Assembly: GCA_016716745.1 (NCBI GenBank)
Contig: JADJVD010000008.1
Coordinates: 62,001-126,000 of the forward strand
Direction of reading: 5' to 3'
Length of the DNA: 64,000 nt
Source of the DNA: Hyphomicrobiales bacterium
GTDB taxonomy: Bacteria > Pseudomonadota > Alphaproteobacteria > Rhizobiales > Beijerinckiaceae
Below the pieces are notes generated by a model that ran no database searches, was not told the origin of the DNA, and was given only the letters and a program-made list of their open reading frames with translations. The position numbers and the translations under genes were made by a program. Numbering within the stretch: the first letter of the stretch is position 1; every line of letters starts with the position of its first letter. Positions 8,010 to 17,218 of the stretch are shown in pieces.

Positions 8010-10722
8010 TCAGATGGTCGGAACCGTCTCCGGCGGCGCGCTCGCCTCCGCCTGCGCAGGCGGCGGGACTGCGTCCTTCGTCTCGCCGATCCACTCATAG
8101 GCGAACTGTCCGTCGCGGATCGTCACGCGCGCCTCGGTCAGCTCCTCGCGCGCCAGAGAGCGCTTCAGGAATTCGCGCGAGAGCGCCGGCAGCATCGTGT
8201 TGGTGATGATGTTGTCGATGATGCGGCCGCCCGAATCCGGATCGTTGCACATCGACACGATGTGATCGACGACCGCCTGATCGTAGGTGAACTTCGCGTC
8301 GTGCGATTCCTTGATGCGCTTGCCGATCCGCCCGAGCTGCAGCCGCACGATGCCGCCGAGCACCTCGCTCGACAGCGGGAAGTAGGGGATGGTGACGATG
8401 CGCCCGAGCAGCGCCGGCGGGAACACCTTCAGCAGCTCCGGCTTCATCGCCTGCGCCAGCGCCTCCGGATCGTTCTGGTAGTGCGCATCCTTGCCGAGCT
8501 CCATGAGGAGATCGGTGCCGACGTTGGAGGTGAGGATGATCAGCGTGTTCTTGAAGTCGATGCGCCGACCCGTGCCGTCCTCCATCTGCCCCTTGTCGAA
8601 CACCTGGAAGAAGATCTCGTGCACGTCGGGATGGGCCTTCTCCACCTCGTCGAGCAGCACGACGCTATAGGGCTTGCGGCGCACCGCCTCGGTGAGGCGT
8701 CCGCCCTCGCCATAGCCGACATAGCCGGGAGGCGCGCCCTTCAGCGTCGAGACGGTGTGCGCCTCCTGGAATTCCGACATGTTGATGGTGATCGTGTTCT
8801 GCTCGCCGCCATAAAGCGACTCGGCGAGCGCCAGCGCGGTCTCCGTCTTGCCGACGCCGGAGGGGCCGACGAGCATGAACACGCCGATCGGCTTGTTCGG
8901 ATTGTCGAGCTTGGCGCGGTTGGTCTCGATGCGCTTGGAGATCATCTTCAGGCCGTGATCCTGGCCAATGACGCGCTTGCCGAGATGCTCGGGCAGATGC
9001 AGGATCGTCTCGATCTCGTCCTTCACCATCTTGCCGACGGGAATGCCCGTCCAGTCCGCGACGACGGAGGCCACGGCCGCCTCGTCGACATGCGCGTAGA
9101 TCATCCGGTTTTCGGGATTGATCGCGTCGAGCGCGCCGGACCGTTCGCGCAGCCTGGCGCGCGTGTCGTCGGCGTCCTCCTTCGGTTCGGCGAGGATGTC
9201 GCGCAGCGAGCGCACCTCGTCGACCAGCGCCTTCTCCGCTTCCCACGCGGCGTCTAGACCCGCGAGCTTTTCCTTCGCGGCAATCTCGGCGGCGTCGATC
9301 TCGGCGATGCGCGCCGAATTATCCTCGCCGAGATCGGCGTCGGCGACGAGCGCGGCGCGCTCCTTGTCGAGCATGGCGAGCGCGACGCGCGCATCCTCGA
9401 TGGCCGCCGGCGTCGCGGACTGGCTGATCGCCACGCGCGCGCTCGCGGTGTCGAGCAGGCTCACCGCCTTGTCGGGAAGCTGGCGCGCCGGAATATAGCG
9501 CTGCGACAGCGTGACGGCGGCGACGACGGCCGCATCCGAGATGCGCACCTTGTGGTGCTTCTCCATCGGCGCGAGGATGCCGCGCAACATCGTCGCGGCG
9601 CGCGCTGTGTCCGGCTCGTCGATCTGGATCGGCTGGAAACGCCGGGTCAGCGCCGGGTCCTTCTCGAAATACTGCCGATACTCCGACCATGTGGTCGCGG
9701 CGATGGTGCGCAGCGTGCCGCGCGCCAGCGCCGGCTTCAGCAGATTGGCCGCGTCGCCCGTTCCCGGCCGCGCCGCCGGCGCCGATCAGCGTGTGCGCCT
9801 CGTCGATGAACAGGATGATCGGCGTCGGCGAATTCTGCACCTCGTCGATGACGCTGCGCAGCCGCTGCTCGAACTCGCCCTTCATCGAGGCGCCGGCCTG
9901 CATCAGGCCGATGTCGAGCGCGCACAGGCGCACGCCGCGCAGGGGCGGCGGCACCTCGCCGGCGGCGATGCGCTGCGCGAAGCCCTCGACGACGGCCGTC
10001 TTGCCGACGCCTGCCTCGCCGGTGAGGATCGGGTTGTTCTGGCGGCGGCGCATCAGCACGTCGATGATCTGGCGGATTTCCTCGTCGCGCCCAAGCACCG
10101 GGTCCATCGCGCCGGATTGCGCCTTCGCCGTCAGATCCTGCGAGAAACGGTCGAGCGGCGTCGTGCCTTTCGGCCCGGCTGCGTCCTCCGCGCCGGGCGT
10201 GCCGGCCGCGCGCAGGCCGGAGCCGTCCATCGGCCGCAGCGTCTCCTCGTCGGAGTTCTGCCAGATCTTGCGGTGCTCCTCTGCGAGCTGGTCGGCGTTG
10301 ATCTTGCCGAATTCGCGCGAGATCGAGGTGAAGGCGCGCTTCAGCTCGGTCGATTTCAGCGCGCCGACCAGAACGTGCCCGGTGCGGATCTGCGTCTCGC
10401 CGAAGAACAGCGTGGCGTAGTGCCAGCCGCGGTCGAGCAGATCGACGATCGAGTTGGAGACGCCGGGCATTTCCGTCTCGCGCTTGCGCAAGCCTTCGAT
10501 CGTCTCGTTGACGTCGGCGGCGAGGCGCCCGCGATCCAGCTTGAAATGGTCGACCGTCAGCGTCAGGTCGCTGCGCTCGTGCGGCAGGATGTGCGCGAGC
10601 CAATGCGCGAGCTCGACGTGGCGGTTGCCGGCTGTCTTGGCCTGCCGAAGCGCCTGGATGAACGCTTCGTAGCCGACGCGGTTCAGTTTTCCGGTTACGG
10701 CTTCGAGACTGATGTCGGTCAT
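8010..10722 (-). pseudogene. tssH: TssH (ClpV) type VI secretion ATPase, one frameshift
   Basis: ClpV is the AAA+ unfoldase that disassembles the contracted TssB-TssC sheath for re-use. Frame-corrected length is about 903 residues, normal for the family. The N-terminal part (start 10722) has the Clp-N-like domain, Walker A GEAGVGKT at residues 235-242 and Walker B LFIDEAH at 304-310. Right after GAGGAAG (residue 320) the frame is lost. The remainder continues in another frame as DAANLLK, then the middle domain and the second AAA+ module (GPSGVGKTETALALAESLYG, VVLLDEVEKAHPD). One surplus base in the C run at 9763-9765 explains the break: with two Cs the protein reads GTGDAANLLK as expected. 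The start codon overlaps the tssG stop (ATGA). If the frameshift is real, sheath recycling would be impaired; a homopolymer error is equally likely. Confidence 0.85.
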
Positions 10723-11777
10723 GGCGTCACCGTCGGTTGGGAGTTCGGTTGAGGGGCCGTTTCGGAAGCCTTCGCGATCCGGTTCTGTCGTCGTCGTTCG
10801 GCGGGATGGAAGCGTGCGTCGCAGCGCCAGGCCTCGCTGTCGGACCAGTTCGGCGCGGCCCAGCTCGTCCAGCCGAGCCGTCCGCTCTCGCCGAGCCGCA
10901 CGGGCGTCACCTTGCCGGCCGGAATCGCGATCTCCACTTCCCACTCGATCTCGTCGCCGAGATAGAAGAACACGAGATCGGTCAGCTCCTCGCAGCGATA
11001 CTGGCCGGGCAGGTAGCGCTGATACTCCTCCATGTCGGAGACGAAGAGGCGGATGCGGATCTTGTCCTCGATGGAGTAGAACGCCCCGCCGACCATGAGG
11101 TCGACGCCGAGCCGCGAGGCGCCGCCGATGCTGGAGCGGTCCGCCGGGTCGAGCGTCAGCCAGGCGCCGACGAACTCGTCGATCTCGCATCGCACGTTGA
11201 GCAGGCCGCTGATCAGGCGCCGCAGCCGAGCCGCGCCTTTCGCCTTCGGCCCGACGAGGCCGGCGAAGGAAATCTTGCCAGCGTCGGGAATCGTGTCGAG
11301 TTCGCGATAGATCGCCGTGCCGACGCCGATGGTCGAGCCGATGTAGTCGCAGAAGCGATCCTGCCTCGGCCGGTCGTGTTGCGCGATGGGTCGCGCATCC
11401 GCCCATGCCCGGAAGAACAGTTCGAGAAAGCGATGGTTCAGAATGTCGAGAAAACGCGGAAACGCGTCGTCATGGGCGAGCAGCCAGGCGTAGGCCTCTT
11501 CGGTCGTCGCCAGCGGCAACGCGCCCTCCGGCCCGAGCAGGCCGAGGAATTTTTGCAGGATGCGGAAACGATCCGGCGCGAGCCGGCGGAAGTCGGCGAG
11601 CGTCGAGGCCGGAAACTCGAAATAGGGGTCCTGGCCGAGCTGCACATATTCGTCGCGCCGCGTCGCCGCGTCGCCGATGCGCGGCTTGTCCGGGAAGCTG
11701 CGCTCGAGCCGGCGCAAGGTGGCGAAGAAGTCGAAGCGCCACGGCTCCTTCTCGATCGCCTCGATCCACGGGCTCAT
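10719..11777 (-). CDS. tssG: TssG, type VI secretion baseplate subunit
   Basis: TssG forms the baseplate wedge with TssE, TssF and TssK around the VgrG hub. The protein has 352 residues, starting MSPWIEAIEKEPWRFDFFAT, with the family's typical early FxFFxxLRRLE region and the FPRFLDILNHRFLELFFRAW block near residues 110-130. The tail is basic and low in complexity. Start and stop are both translationally coupled by four-base overlaps (ATGA with the tssF stop upstream and with the tssH start downstream), which fixes the start and shows one operon. The family assignment rests on these motifs and the conserved tssE-F-G-H order. Confidence 0.9.
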   Translation of the reverse strand: MSPWIEAIEKEPWRFDFFATLRRLERSFPDKPRIGDAATRRDEYVQLGQDPYFEFPASTLADFRRLAPDRFRILQKFLGLLGPEGALPLATTEEAYAWLLAHDDAFPRFLDILNHRFLELFFRAWADARPIAQHDRPRQDRFCDYIGSTIGVGTAIYRELDTIPDAGKISFAGLVGPKAKGAARLRRLISGLLNVRCEIDEFVGAWLTLDPADRSSIGGASRLGVDLMVGGAFYSIEDKIRIRLFVSDMEEYQRYLPGQYRCEELTDLVFFYLGDEIEWEVEIAIPAGKVTPVRLGESGRLGWTSWAAPNWSDSEAWRCDARFHPAERRRQNRIAKASETAPQPNSQPTVTP

Positions 11778-13736
11778 AGCGCCCTCCGCGCGCCGGTGCG
11801 CACGGGCCACCGCATCACCTCGCCGCGCTCCGAGCTGCGGATGACGGTCTGCGTGAAGTGATTGACCGCCGCGTATTCCCGGTAGAATCGCTCCAGCACC
11901 GCCCCAAGCAGGAAGACGCCCGTTCCCTCGAACGCCTTCTCGTCGAGCGTCACCACGATTTCGAAGCCGCGCGCCGCGCCGACGCCGCTCTTCTGGCGCA
12001 CGCGCCGCACCACCGTGGTCGCCGACACGTTGCGCACGCCCCGGATGCGCCGCTCGGTCGCGCTGTCGGTGAGGTCGGCGAACATCGACAGAACTTCGCG
12101 GATCGCCTCTGCGTTCTGGCCGGCCCCGCGCTCGACGAGGCCGAGATGGTTCAGCGCCAGCATGTTGATCAGCCGCCAGGCGACGACGCCGGTGTGGGCG
12201 TATTCGCTGCGGCTGCGCAGTTGCGTGACGATCGGCTCGCGCGGCGGCGTCGGCCCGAACATGCAATAGATGTCGAGCTGCGTGTCGTCGGCGAGGCGCA
12301 GATCGGCGCCGCCCTGACCGATCGGTAGATGCTCCGGCAGATGGCGGTTCGAGCACAGCGCGCGCACGCTGAGCTCGGCGACCGAGGTTTCGGAATCGAC
12401 CGTCGCCGGTTCGACCAGCGAGATGAACATGTCGGTGCCGGTGTAGTTCGAGGCGGCGCCGCCCCGCTTCTCGCTGGTGGTGCGTCGGCGCGGCATGCGG
12501 CGGACGGTGTAGCAAAGATCGGGCTCGCGCAGCCGCCCGCCATTCATGACCGAATAGAGCGGCGCGACGCGCGTCTTGTGCGCGCCGCCGCGATAATGCG
12601 CATGCACGTCGAGAATGCGATGCGCCTCGAAATCGAGCGTCCGGCTGCGGTCGGGCACGATATGGAATTCGTGCTGGTTGGCTCGCACCGGAATGCGGTC
12701 CGTCGTCATCTCGAACAGGTTGATCGCCGGCGCCGCATAGAGCGCGAAGGCGTCGCGTTTCACGAAAGCGGGCAGGCGCGCGTGAACCTCGTCGAAGACG
12801 AAGACAATGTCGACCCGCCGCGCGGGCACGCGCGCCAGCAACCGCTGCAGACCGTTCAGGCGGAAGCCGAGAAACTTCCGCGGGAACATGAAATATTCGC
12901 GCAAGAGGTCGAAGCCGGAGAAGATGCGCTCGTCGTTGGGGAACAGCGCCTCGTTCTCGTCGAAGCCGATCTGTTCGAGACAGTCGGGCGATGCGGGAAG
13001 CACGACGGCGTCGCCAAAGGGATCGAGGTAGCGCAGATAGACGCCGACGCAATGCCCGAAGAGCTGCTCGTAGAGCGCGACCGCGTCCGCCTCGGCGCCG
13101 CCCAGATGCACCGTCAACTGGTCGGTTCTGCAGCCGGCGAAATGCACGTCGGCGCGATTGGCCGCCTCCTCGTCGCCGATCTCGTCCTCGCGACGCGCGG
13201 TGCTGCGGTGAAGCAGGCTGATCTTCAGGCCGGCCATGGCGCGCGGCGGCGTCGCGATCCGCAACGCCTGCAACGCGCCGAGCGAGCCGACATATTCGGC
13301 GGCCTCGATCTCGAACGGCCAGATCGTGATGTCGGCCGCGAGCCGGAACCGGCAGGCGATCTGCGTCTCGCGCTCGCGCAGCCGCGCGTCGAGATAGGCG
13401 CCGCGCGAAATCGTGCGTCCGTCACGCAGCGCCGCGTCGCCGAAGGTCGGCGCGACGCGCGCCAGCAGCCGACGGCGTCGGCGCCAGATAGTTCGGAACA
13501 AGCTGCTCGATCAGGTTCGAGGTGAATTCGGGATATTCGTGTTTGATCTTCAGTTGCACGCGCGCGGCCAGGAAGGCGGAGCCCTCGAGCAGGCCGGTGA
13601 TCATCGGGTCGGACTGTTCGCCGACGAGGCCGCCGAGCCGCTCGGCGATGCCGGGATATTCCTCGGCGAACTCGCGCGCCTGCTCGTAGAGGAGCTGGAG
13701 CTCGCGGTTGTAGAGATCGAGAAATTCCCTGTGCAT
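11774..13736 (-). pseudogene. tssF: TssF, type VI secretion baseplate subunit, one frameshift near the N-terminus
   Basis: TssF is the main wedge protein of the T6SS baseplate. The first ~89 residues (MHREFLDLYNRELQLLYEQA to EQLVPNYLAPTPS) are the highly conserved family N-terminus and start at 13736. Around 13462-13472 the frame shifts, and the rest (ARVAPTFGDAALRDG onwards) continues in another frame for about 560 residues down to 11774. The locus length is one base over a multiple of three, consistent with one extra or two missing bases. An ORF caller would report only the downstream part, starting at a spurious Met at 13501, and would miss the essential N-terminus. Everything else, including the C-terminal FYREYAAVNHFTQTVI region, looks intact. 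Confidence 0.85.
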
Positions 13737-13744
13737 GCGCAGTC

Positions 13745-14293
13745 CTAGAGTCGGCTGACGACGATCGAGCCGGTGTCGAACTCCACGTCGGCGAAAAACT
13801 CGACCGGAACGTTGACGGGCGTGCACATGAGATCGGCGCGCACGACGTAGCGCAAGCGCAACTCGGCCGAATCGATGGCGTCGTCGCGGCGCACGTCGAT
13901 GGTGTTTCGGGCCAGCCTCGGCTCGAATGTCATGAGCGCCGCCTCGAGCTCGTCGCGAATCTCGGACAGGCGCGCCTCGTCGATCGTCCGGTTGGAAATG
14001 TCGGGACAGCCGAAATTGAGAATAGATTTGCGCACGGCGGGAAACTGCTCGAGTTCCTCGGTCGATTCGAGCGCGATGGTGTTCATCAACGATTCGAGAT
14101 CGCGCAGAACCTGGCGGCGCAGTCCGTGTTCGCTGATCGCCGCGCGCGCGGCGACGCGGCGCGGGGCGACGACGCGGTCGCCCGAGTCGTCGCGAACGTC
14201 GACGCGCTTGCGCGAATCCTTCTCCTCATGCGCGGTGCGAAACGCATACATGATGGGCGGGCTGAGACGCTTGTTGCGGACCGACGGCGGCAT
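13745..14293 (-). CDS. tssE: TssE, gp25-like type VI secretion baseplate subunit
   Basis: A 182-residue baseplate component related to phage T4 gp25, which anchors the sheath to the baseplate. The gp25-like core spans about residues 50-170 (LRRQVLRDLESLMNT, FPAVRKSILNFGCPDI, TIDEARLSEIRDELEAALMTFEPRL, then the VPVEFFADVEFDTGSIVVSRL end). The family EPRL motif is present as FEPRL. The N-terminal ~45 residues are charged and unusual. It lies 8 bp upstream of tssF and 109 bp downstream of hcp. No signal peptide, as expected for a cytoplasmic assembly. Confidence 0.9.
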   Translation of the reverse strand: MPPSVRNKRLSPPIMYAFRTAHEEKDSRKRVDVRDDSGDRVVAPRRVAARAAISEHGLRRQVLRDLESLMNTIALESTEELEQFPAVRKSILNFGCPDISNRTIDEARLSEIRDELEAALMTFEPRLARNTIDVRRDDAIDSAELRLRYVVRADLMCTPVNVPVEFFADVEFDTGSIVVSRL

Positions 14294-14402
14294 TGCGCCT
14301 CACATGAAACGCAGCCCCGCGCGGCGTGGGCCGGGCAGGGCTGGGGGAACGAGGCGCGGGAGGCGAAGAGCGCGCTCCCCCGCGCAGTGGCCGCGCATGG
14401 GT

Positions 14403-14891
14403 TCAGGTGGCGCCCTTGTTGGCCTTGACGTCCCAATCCGCGCGGACCTGACCCTGCAGCTTGCCGTCCTGACCCTGCATCTTGTAGACGAACTCGATCT
14501 TCGTGAAGGACAGCGAGCCCTGCTCCTGCGCGAGCGATCCGCCGCCGGCGTGGTCCGACCACGTGATGCTCGAGACCATCAGGTCCGTCAGCTTCACCTG
14601 GAAATATTCCTCCTGCTCGCCGCCCGCCTTGCGGAAAGTCAGCGTCGCATCGGGGAAGTGCTTGCCCGAGCAGCAGTGGAAGAACAGCTTCGACGAGGAC
14701 TTGTCGATCACCTTGGTGAAGTGGATGTCCTGCATCGTCACCTTGCCGGTGCCGCCGCCGCCGCCGTAGTTGAAGGACGCCGCGTTGGAGGCGCCCCAGG
14801 ACACCGTCTCGAGCTGGATCTCGTTCGGATGCTTGGAGTCCTTGGACTCGCCTTCGACGCCGTTGAGCTTGAGGAAGATATCGCCAGACAT
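14403..14891 (-). CDS. hcp: Hcp (TssD), type VI secretion inner tube protein
   Basis: Hcp hexamers stack into the tube that is fired out of the cell. This 162-residue protein starts MSGDIFLKLNGVEGESKDSK, the typical Hcp opening, and continues with IQLETVSWGASNAASF and VTMQDIHFTKVIDKSSSKLF, the beta-barrel core. A Gly-rich loop (NYGGGGGTGKV) and the CCSGKHFP turn are visible. It lies 116 bp after tssC, with a strong stem-loop in that gap, and 109 bp before tssE. Hcp is needed in large amounts, so separate messenger stability or its own promoter is plausible. No C-terminal effector extension is present. Confidence 0.95.
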   Translation of the reverse strand: MSGDIFLKLNGVEGESKDSKHPNEIQLETVSWGASNAASFNYGGGGGTGKVTMQDIHFTKVIDKSSSKLFFHCCSGKHFPDATLTFRKAGGEQEEYFQVKLTDLMVSSITWSDHAGGGSLAQEQGSLSFTKIEFVYKMQGQDGKLQGQVRADWDVKANKGAT

Positions 14892-14965
14892 GAACTGCTC
14901 CTTTGATGGGGCCTTCGCCCGTCTGTGCGCGGCCGGGGGAAAGGCCGTCGTTCACGCTGATAAAG

Positions 14966-14990
14966 CTACGCGGCGGATCACGCCGCGTAG
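14966..14990 (-). other. Strong stem-loop between tssC and hcp
   Basis: CTACGCGGCG and CGCCGCGTAG form a perfect 10-bp stem with a 5-base loop, starting 17 bp after the tssC stop on the transcribed strand. It is followed by a short T-containing stretch (CTTTATC) rather than a proper U-run. It may be a partial terminator or an RNA-end protector that sets the hcp messenger level apart from tssBC. Confidence 0.55.
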
Positions 14991-15007
14991 GTGTCAAATC
15001 GCACCCG

Positions 15008-16507
15008 CTAAGCCTGTTTTTGCGGGAGCCGCGAGACGAGGCTGAGGCCGATGTCGACAGCCTCCAGCTGATAATGCGGACGCAGATAGAAACGCGCGCT
15101 GTAGTAGCCCGGATTCTCCTCGTCCTCGAACACTTCCACCTTCGCGTCGGCGAGCGGCAGGCGCGCCTTCGTCTCTTCCGACGAGCCGAGCGGATCGCCG
15201 TCGACATAGTTCATGATCCACTCCTGCAGCCAAAGCCGCAGCGGCTCCTTCTCCTTGTAGGAGCCGATCTGGTCGCGAACCATGCACTTCAGGTAATGCG
15301 CAAAGCGCGACACCGCGAACATGTAGGGCAGGCGCGAGGACAGATTGTCCGCCGCCGTCGCCTCGACGCCGTTCTTGCCGTCGAACTTTTTCGGCTTGTA
15401 GACCGACTGCGCGCCGATGAAGGCCGCCTTGTCGGTGTTCTTGCGGTGGATCAGCGGAATGAGGCCCGCCTTCGCCAGTTCGTGCTCGCGGCGATCGCTG
15501 ATCGCGATCTCCGTCGGGCATTTCAGGTCGACGCCGCCGTCGTCGGTCGGGAAGGTGTGGGTCGGCAGGTTGACGACCTCGCCGCCGGAGCTGACGCCCC
15601 GGATGCGCGTGCACCAGCCATATTCCTTGAAGGCGCGGTTGACGTTCACGGCCATCGCATAGGCGGCGTTCATCCAGGCGTATTTCTCGCCCTTGTGCCC
15701 GTCGGTGTCCTCCTCGAAGGCGAACTCCTCGACCGGCTCGGTCTTGGCGCCATAGGGCACGCGCGCCAGAACGCGCGGCATGCACAGGCCGACGTAACGC
15801 GAATCGACCGCGTCGCGCAGGCCCTTCCACGCCGCATATTCGGGCGTGTCGAACACCTTGCTGATGTCGCGCGGGTTCATCAGCTCGGTCCAGCTGTCCA
15901 TGCCCATCAGCGTCGGATCGGCCGCCGCGAAGAACGGCGAGTGGGACGCGGCGGCGATCTTCGACAGGTCGCGCACGAGCTGGATGTCGGTCGGCTGATG
16001 CGAGAAGTAGTAGTCGCCCACCAGCGCCCCGTAGGGCTGGCCGCCGAGCTGACCGAACTCCTGCTCGTAGAGCTTCTTGAACAGCGGGCTCTGGTCCCAG
16101 CGCGCGCCGGGAAACAGGCGCAGGTTGCGATAGAGCTCCATCTTCGAGGCGTTCATGACGCGAATCTTCAGCATCGCGTCGGTTTCGGAGTTCATGACGA
16201 GATAGTTGAGGCCGCGCCAGGAGCTTTCGAGCTGCTGGAACGTCTCGTTGTGCAGGATCTCGTTCATCTGCGCGGAGAGCTTCTCGTCGAGCTTGGCGAT
16301 CATCGCCTCGATCGTGTCGAGCACATCCTCCTTGATCACGGTTTCGTCGGCCAGCGCCTGCTGCACAAGCGTGGCGACGGCGCTCTCCACTTCCGAGGCC
16401 GCGCGTTCGGTGCGCGGCTTGAAGCTCTGCTTCAGCAGGTCGGCGAACTCGTCGGCTTCACGCGTTTCGACGAGCGCTTCTTTCTGGGTCTTCTGGGCGT
16501 CGGCCAT
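15008..16507 (-). CDS. tssC: TssC (VipB), type VI secretion contractile sheath large subunit
   Basis: TssC and TssB polymerise into the contractile sheath around the Hcp tube. The 499-residue protein carries the family hallmarks: the early LDEKLSAQMNEILHNETFQQ and LESSWRGLNYLVMNSE block, LGGQPYGALVGDYYF, the LARVPYGAKTEPVEEFAFEE loop, and the C-terminal region with LPLADAKVEVFEDEENPGYY. The start at 16507 (MADAQKTQKEALVETREADE) is 26 bp after the tssB stop. The length is normal for the family, and no defect is visible. Confidence 0.95.
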   Translation of the reverse strand: MADAQKTQKEALVETREADEFADLLKQSFKPRTERAASEVESAVATLVQQALADETVIKEDVLDTIEAMIAKLDEKLSAQMNEILHNETFQQLESSWRGLNYLVMNSETDAMLKIRVMNASKMELYRNLRLFPGARWDQSPLFKKLYEQEFGQLGGQPYGALVGDYYFSHQPTDIQLVRDLSKIAAASHSPFFAAADPTLMGMDSWTELMNPRDISKVFDTPEYAAWKGLRDAVDSRYVGLCMPRVLARVPYGAKTEPVEEFAFEEDTDGHKGEKYAWMNAAYAMAVNVNRAFKEYGWCTRIRGVSSGGEVVNLPTHTFPTDDGGVDLKCPTEIAISDRREHELAKAGLIPLIHRKNTDKAAFIGAQSVYKPKKFDGKNGVEATAADNLSSRLPYMFAVSRFAHYLKCMVRDQIGSYKEKEPLRLWLQEWIMNYVDGDPLGSSEETKARLPLADAKVEVFEDEENPGYYSARFYLRPHYQLEAVDIGLSLVSRLPQKQA

Positions 16508-16533
16508 GGTCGCGTCGGCTCCTCTCGCTCGTG

Positions 16534-17049
16534 TCAGTTCTCGTCCGGCTTGGAGCCGGGCAGCTTGTCGCGCAGCGCGGCCATCAGGGCCGGGTCGGCG
16601 AGCAGCTTCTTCAGCTTGTCTTCGGCCGCGACCTTGCCGTCCATGTAGCGGGCGAGATTGGCGAGCTGCTGGCGCGCCTCGAGCAGCTTGGCGAGCGCCG
16701 GCACCTGCTTGGCGACCGCGGCGGGCTCGAAATCGGCCATCTTCTCGAAGCGCAGGTCGACGGACAGCTTGTCGCCGCCCTCGCCGAGCTTGTTGTCGAC
16801 GTTGAACGTGACGCCCGGATTGATGGACTTCATCCGCGCGTCGAAATTGTCCATGTCGATGTCGAGGAAACCGCGGTCCGCCATGTCGCTCTTTTCGACG
16901 CCCGCATTGTTGCCGGACAGGTCCGCCAGCACGCCCATGACGAACGGAAGCTCGATCTTCTTGTTGGCGTCGTAAGGATCGTCGTAGGCGATGTGCACGC
17001 GCGGCGCGCGGTTACGCCGGATGAATTTCTGTCCACTGTCGGATGACAT
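16534..17049 (-). CDS. tssB: TssB (VipA), type VI secretion contractile sheath small subunit
   Basis: Small sheath protein of 171 residues that pairs with TssC. It has the typical start SSDSGQKFIRRNRAPRVHIA, then ELPFVMGVLADLSGNN, DIDMDNFDARMKSINPGV and DLRFEKMADFEPAAVAKQVP. The ATG at 17049 is preferred to a GTG at 17058 because GGAG lies about 8 bases upstream. It heads the tssBC pair. The 169 bp upstream hold two 18-bp direct repeats that could bind a regulator. Confidence 0.93.
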   Translation of the reverse strand: MSSDSGQKFIRRNRAPRVHIAYDDPYDANKKIELPFVMGVLADLSGNNAGVEKSDMADRGFLDIDMDNFDARMKSINPGVTFNVDNKLGEGGDKLSVDLRFEKMADFEPAAVAKQVPALAKLLEARQQLANLARYMDGKVAAEDKLKKLLADPALMAALRDKLPGSKPDEN

Positions 17050-17108
17050 GAGGTCCACTCCAAGTCTTTGCCTGCGGTCGCGACCCTGACCGCGCCAGTT
17101 GGCCGAAC

Positions 17109-17144
17109 GCGGTGTGATCGCCGATCGCGGTATGATCGCCGGAT
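17109..17144. promoter_or_regulatory. Two adjacent 18-bp direct repeats upstream of tssB
   Basis: GCGGTGTGATCGCCGATC is followed directly by GCGGTATGATCGCCGGAT; the two differ at three positions. They lie about 60-95 bp upstream of the tssB start, between tssB and the end of tssA, where an activator or repressor site would be expected. No regulator can be named. Confidence 0.4.
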
Positions 17145-17218
17145 TGCCCGCCAGATCCGGACACGGACGGCTGGAGTGTCGAGCCGTTTCCCAATGTCGT
17201 CAATTGCGTGCGGCGACT

